This document shows, one piece after another, positions 6,062-8,020 of a stretch of 8,020 nucleotides of DNA. Source of the DNA: UBA4729 sp038236865 (GTDB lineage: Bacteria > Patescibacteriota > Saccharimonadia > Saccharimonadales > UBA4665); assembly GCA_038236865.1 (NCBI GenBank), contig JBBRZI010000041.1:1-8020 (forward strand), given 5' to 3'. Position numbers and translations under genes: made by a program. Positions within the stretch are counted from its first letter, which is position 1. Each line of letters opens with the position of its first letter. Under the pieces are notes generated by a model. It was not told the origin of the DNA and searched no databases. It saw nothing but the letters and a program-made list of their open reading frames with translations.

Positions 6062-6091
6062 AAAAGAGACGTTCAAATGGGCGTCTCTTTT
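6062..6091. terminator. Symmetric (bidirectional) terminator hairpin between convergent genes
   Basis: AAAAGAGACG (6062-6071) and CGTCTCTTTT (6082-6091) form a perfect 10-bp stem with a 10-nt loop. Its ends are A4 and T4, so transcripts in either direction finish in a short U run. It lies between the HAD stop (6020) and the antiporter stop (6094) and can serve both genes. Confidence 0.75.
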
Positions 6092-6093
6092 AG

Positions 6094-7440
6094 CTAGTAT
6101 CTATTGGCAGGCTTTATCATATAACGCAATACAACCAAACCCAAGAAACCGCTAAGAATCGACGCCAAGAATATGGCAAGCTTAGAAATCGTAATGAATT
6201 GTTCTTGGTCAAATGCCAGCTCTGTTACGAAAATTGACACAGTGAAGCCAATCCCAGCCAGCATCCCCACGCCTATAATATGATTCCAATTTGAGCCACT
6301 CGGTAGTGTGGAAGCGCCGAGCTTTATCATTAGCCACGAAGCTCCTACGATACCGACAACCTTGCCAACAACTAAGCTCAGTATTATACCCCCTGCAATC
6401 GGCAAAGCTGAATCACCCTGAAAACTGCTAAGTGATAGGGGGATTCCCGCATTAGCAAAAGCAAATATGGGTACGACTAATAGTGTAGAGATCGGAATAG
6501 TAAACCGCTCCAAGCGTTCAGCAATGGATTCTTCATGTCCTGATTTAGCGGAAAGTGGTGCAAGCAGCCCTATTAATGCTCCTGCAATGCTAGGGTGTAT
6601 TCCAGAAACGTTTACCAGTAACCAAAGCAAAACAGCTAGTACTACAAAAGTAGAGAATGATAAAAGTTTTGATTTTTGTAACAATATAGATATTGCCGAC
6701 AGGGCAGCTACAAAGCACAGCATAGCTATGTTAATCCCAGAACTGTAGAAGACGGCAATAACGATAACCGCAGCAACGTCATCTACGATAGCTAGGGTTA
6801 GAAGAAAAAGGCGTATTGACGAGGGCACTCGTTTACCAAGCAGTGCAAGCAACCCTATAACAATCGCTATGTCTGTCGCCATTGGGATTGCCCAGCCTTT
6901 GAAACCGTCGCCACCGACATTAAGAGAGATGTATATAAGTGCCGGCACAACCATGCCACCTATGGCAGCAGCAATGGGCAAGATTGCCGTCTTAAACTTA
7001 CGTAGCTCACCCGTTATAAATTCTCGTTTAAGCTCTAAGCCGACAACCAAGAAGAATAATGCCATTAACGCGTCATTTATCCAGTGACGTAAGTCTAGTG
7101 ACAAGCTCCAATGACCTAAGCCGATGGTGAGGCTAGTATTCCAAAGAGCTTCGTAGGTGGGCCTAAGGGCGGTATTGGTAGCTATGAGAGCTAGAATAAC
7201 AGCTGCAATAATTAACTTACCGCTAATCGCTGCATCTTTAAGTAGATATGTAGTTAATTCTGATAATCTTGCAGGGTGCAGGGTTTTGGCTAAATTGATA
7301 AATTTGTTTTTCAAAGGTATTCCAGTCGTGTTTAATAATATGCCGACCAGACTTCCCAGCTCACCTCCGCATATTATATTGAGATTCAGCCATAATAGCC
7401 ATACGGAGCATACGTGCATATTTGTGTGGGTACGTTTCAT
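6094..7440 (-). CDS. nhaA: NhaA-family Na+/H+ antiporter
   Basis: Up to 448 residues, a polytopic membrane protein that expels Na+ (or Li+) in exchange for protons. NhaA hallmarks (numbered from ATG 7440): WINDALMALFFLVVGLELKRE (120-140); AIPMATDIA with Asp190, equivalent to E. coli Asp133; AIVDDVAAV with Asp220-Asp221, the ion-binding pair equivalent to Asp163-164; GIHPSIAGALIG (280-291); FAFANAGIPL (326-335); VVGKVVGI with Lys360, equivalent to Lys300; and GIGFTVSIF (396-404). All key residues are present, so it should be functional. The start is uncertain. The first 42 residues do not resemble NhaA, and the - strand sequence across them contains TATAAT (7378-7373) and an unused GGAGG. A TTG at 7314-7312 (residue 43, MKNKF...) would give a normal 406-residue protein, but neither candidate has a good Shine-Dalgarno sequence. 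The longest frame is listed. Confidence 0.93.
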   Translation of the reverse strand: MKRTHTNMHVCSVWLLWLNLNIICGGELGSLVGILLNTTGIPLKNKFINLAKTLHPARLSELTTYLLKDAAISGKLIIAAVILALIATNTALRPTYEALWNTSLTIGLGHWSLSLDLRHWINDALMALFFLVVGLELKREFITGELRKFKTAILPIAAAIGGMVVPALIYISLNVGGDGFKGWAIPMATDIAIVIGLLALLGKRVPSSIRLFLLTLAIVDDVAAVIVIAVFYSSGINIAMLCFVAALSAISILLQKSKLLSFSTFVVLAVLLWLLVNVSGIHPSIAGALIGLLAPLSAKSGHEESIAERLERFTIPISTLLVVPIFAFANAGIPLSLSSFQGDSALPIAGGIILSLVVGKVVGIVGASWLMIKLGASTLPSGSNWNHIIGVGMLAGIGFTVSIFVTELAFDQEQFITISKLAIFLASILSGFLGLVVLRYMIKPANRY

Positions 7441-7558
7441 TACTGCACTAAATCCTGGCTACATAGGACGGCAAGTGTGTATTGAATTCAGCTAGCTTTT
7501 TACATTGCCATAAGAAGTAACGTTTTAACCGCGTAGCTTAACGCGTACCACATTGATG

Positions 7559-7576
7559 ACTCAGCGCTCACTGAGT
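7559..7576. repeat. Hairpin ACTCAG / CTGAGT, possible terminator
   Basis: A perfect 6-bp inverted repeat (7559-7564, 7571-7576) with loop CGCTCA. Read on the + strand it is followed by TCTTTATTT, which resembles a weak terminator tail, yet no + strand gene ends here. Read on the - strand it lies 7 nt after the stop of the small ORF at 7584-7751 but lacks a U run. Function is undecided. Confidence 0.4.
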
Positions 7577-7583
7577 TCTTTAT

Positions 7584-7751
7584 TTACTTCAACGATTGTT
7601 CTAGGGGGTCGTTCAGTATGTAAGTCAGCTTTTTATCGTTTAGCTCAATGATGGCGGGCCAGGGGTTGAACTGGACGACGTGTTCGACCCGCATACAGCG
7701 GAGGTGCTCCGTAGCACCACCCCGGCGCTTGATCTCAGCGCGGAGGAACAC
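7584..7751 (-). CDS. Small 55-residue protein, unrecognised; GTG start, leaderless promoter
   Basis: A - strand frame from GTG 7751-7749 to TAA 7586-7584. The product is soluble and charged: a basic N-terminal part (FLRAEIKRRGGATEHLRCMR, 2-21) then VEHVVQFNPWPAIIELND (22-39) and KKLTYILNDPLEQSLK. The second part reads like a genuine strand-turn-strand protein, with Trp31 between two prolines. The frame is open 11 codons upstream of the GTG with no ATG, so GTG is the only reasonable start. TTATAT at 7763-7758 ends 7 nt before it, the same geometry as the genes at 3647 and 5043, with TTGAAC (7788-7783) as a possible -35 at 19 nt. There is no Shine-Dalgarno sequence. I recognise no family. It fills most of the otherwise empty 7441-7833 gap; 7441-7558 shows nothing else clear. 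Confidence 0.5.
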   Translation of the reverse strand: MFLRAEIKRRGGATEHLRCMRVEHVVQFNPWPAIIELNDKKLTYILNDPLEQSLK

Positions 7752-7757
7752 CGTGAC

Positions 7758-7788
7758 ATATAAACGCGGCTGATTTTTTGACGTTCAA
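7758..7788 (-). promoter_or_regulatory. Putative promoter of the small ORF
   Basis: On the - strand, TTGAAC (7788-7783) and TTATAT (7763-7758) are separated by 19 nt. The -10 ends 7 nt before GTG 7751. It is divergent from, and partly overlaps, the tRNA-Cys promoter region. Confidence 0.4.
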
Positions 7789-7790
7789 AT

Positions 7791-7818
7791 ATGAAACGGC
7801 GCGGTGGCAGGGTATAAT
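7791..7818 (+). promoter_or_regulatory. Putative promoter of tRNA-Cys
   Basis: A perfect TATAAT at 7813-7818, 15 nt before the first base of the mature tRNA. ATGAAA at 7791-7796 is a weak -35 candidate with 16-nt spacing. Transcription would start around 7825, leaving a short 5' leader for RNase P to remove. Confidence 0.6.
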
Positions 7819-7833
7819 CAAATAGCCTTCTCT

Positions 7834-7907
7834 GGCGCCTTGGCGGAGTGGTTACGCAGCGGTCTGCAAAACCGCGTACACCGGTTCAAATCCGGTAGGT
7901 GCCTCCA
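7834..7907 (+). tRNA. tRNA-Cys (anticodon GCA)
   Basis: A full cloverleaf can be drawn. The acceptor stem is GGCGCCT / AGGTGCC with one G-U pair. The D stem is GCG / CGC. The anticodon stem is GCGGT / ACCGC, perfect, with loop CTGCAAA and anticodon GCA at 7866-7868. The T stem is ACCGG / CCGGT, perfect, with loop TTCAAAT. The discriminator is U73, a known identity base of cysteine tRNA, and CCA (7905-7907) is encoded in the gene. It reads cysteine codons. A TATAAT lies just upstream, and the NUDIX gene begins 20 nt downstream with no terminator between, so co-transcription is possible. Confidence 0.96.
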
Positions 7908-7927
7908 TTTAATTTCGAGAATAACGT

Positions 7928-8020
7928 ATGACAATAGAGCTAGCTGGTGGCGTGGTGTCTGATAACGATGGTCGGTTGCTACTGATCCATCGCAACACGC
8001 CCGAACTTGTTCAGTGGGAA
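7928..8020 (+). CDS. NUDIX hydrolase, N-terminal 31 codons (runs off the window)
   Basis: ATG 7928 opens a frame that continues past the right edge. The visible protein, ELAGGVVSDNDGRLLLIHR (4-22) then NTPELVQWE, is the classic opening of a NUDIX domain: AGGVV strand, a turn, LLLIHR strand, and then W-E just before the position where LPGG would follow. The catalytic GX5EX7REUXEEXGU box lies beyond the window, so activity and substrate (nucleoside diphosphate derivatives are typical) cannot be judged. No good Shine-Dalgarno sequence precedes the ATG. It may be read from the tRNA-Cys promoter 20 nt upstream of the tRNA end, or from a weak GAGAAT box. Confidence 0.8.
   Translation, partial: MTIELAGGVVSDNDGRLLLIHRNTPELVQWE

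Noticed and set aside
7361..7402. 13-codon ORF upstream of nhaA as a leader peptide
   Set aside because: No run of a single amino acid, no attenuator hairpin pair, and no clear downstream start coupled to it; mentioned only as part of the start-site question.
6467..7495. + strand open frames of 72-112 codons over the antiporter region
   Set aside because: Antisense to the conserved NhaA sequence; no recognisable domains and no upstream signals.
7520..7550. Repeated CGCGTA words near 7530-7546 and again in the tRNA (about 7872-7877) as possible att-like repeats
   Set aside because: Only 6-8 nt long, no integrase gene and no element between them; not enough for an attachment site.
7703..7718. 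GGTGCT / AGCACC 6-bp hairpin
   Set aside because: Falls within the proposed small ORF and lacks a T run; too short to call a regulatory element.
1..8020. CRISPR array, insertion sequence or prophage signs
   Set aside because: No regularly spaced repeats, transposase or integrase motifs, or terminal inverted repeats were found on either strand.

Overview
The window looks like a piece of a Patescibacteria (CPR) genome, most likely Candidatus Saccharibacteria (TM7). This is inferred from the style of the proteins, not from a marker gene: the class I methyltransferase with its GxGxRISDIELGL...YEGFDPS pattern, the membrane-anchored HYHANF/HMHDN protein, compact spacing, the standard genetic code, and single-gene units whose start codons lie only 7-9 nt after a -10 box. 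No rRNA, CRISPR array, insertion sequence or origin was seen.

Positions 1-3490 hold a metal (probably copper) handling operon on the + strand. In order it encodes the C-terminus of a CsoR/RcnR-family repressor, a Met-rich exported and membrane-anchored protein, a complete P1B-type copper ATPase of the CopB (CPH) type with an N-terminal metal-binding domain, and a membrane-anchored His-rich extracytoplasmic protein. Genes are 37, 4 and 11 nt apart. The first and last complete genes have strong Shine-Dalgarno sequences. A rho-independent terminator at 3609-3632 ends the unit. The likely logic is a cytoplasmic sensor, an efflux pump, and two outward-facing proteins that bind or buffer the metal.

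Positions 3635-6020 hold three separate + strand genes: an Imm5-like putative immunity protein, a SAM-dependent methyltransferase and a HAD-superfamily phosphatase-like protein. Each has its own -10 box immediately before the start codon and no Shine-Dalgarno sequence, so leaderless mRNAs are predicted. The methyltransferase is visibly more AT-rich than the copper genes, which suggests a mosaic region.

Positions 6062-7440 hold a convergent NhaA Na+/H+ antiporter gene on the - strand, separated from the HAD gene by a symmetric hairpin. Its true start is uncertain: the ORF runs up to 7440, but NhaA-like sequence begins well inside it.

Positions 7441-8020 hold a short unrecognised - strand ORF of 55 codons, again with a -10 box 7 nt before a GTG start. 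It is followed by a + strand tRNA-Cys(GCA) gene with its own promoter and by the first 31 codons of a NUDIX hydrolase that runs off the window. The most interesting points are the recurrent leaderless promoter geometry, the two uncharacterised extracytoplasmic proteins of the copper operon, and the RcnR-like His-x3-His in the repressor tail.
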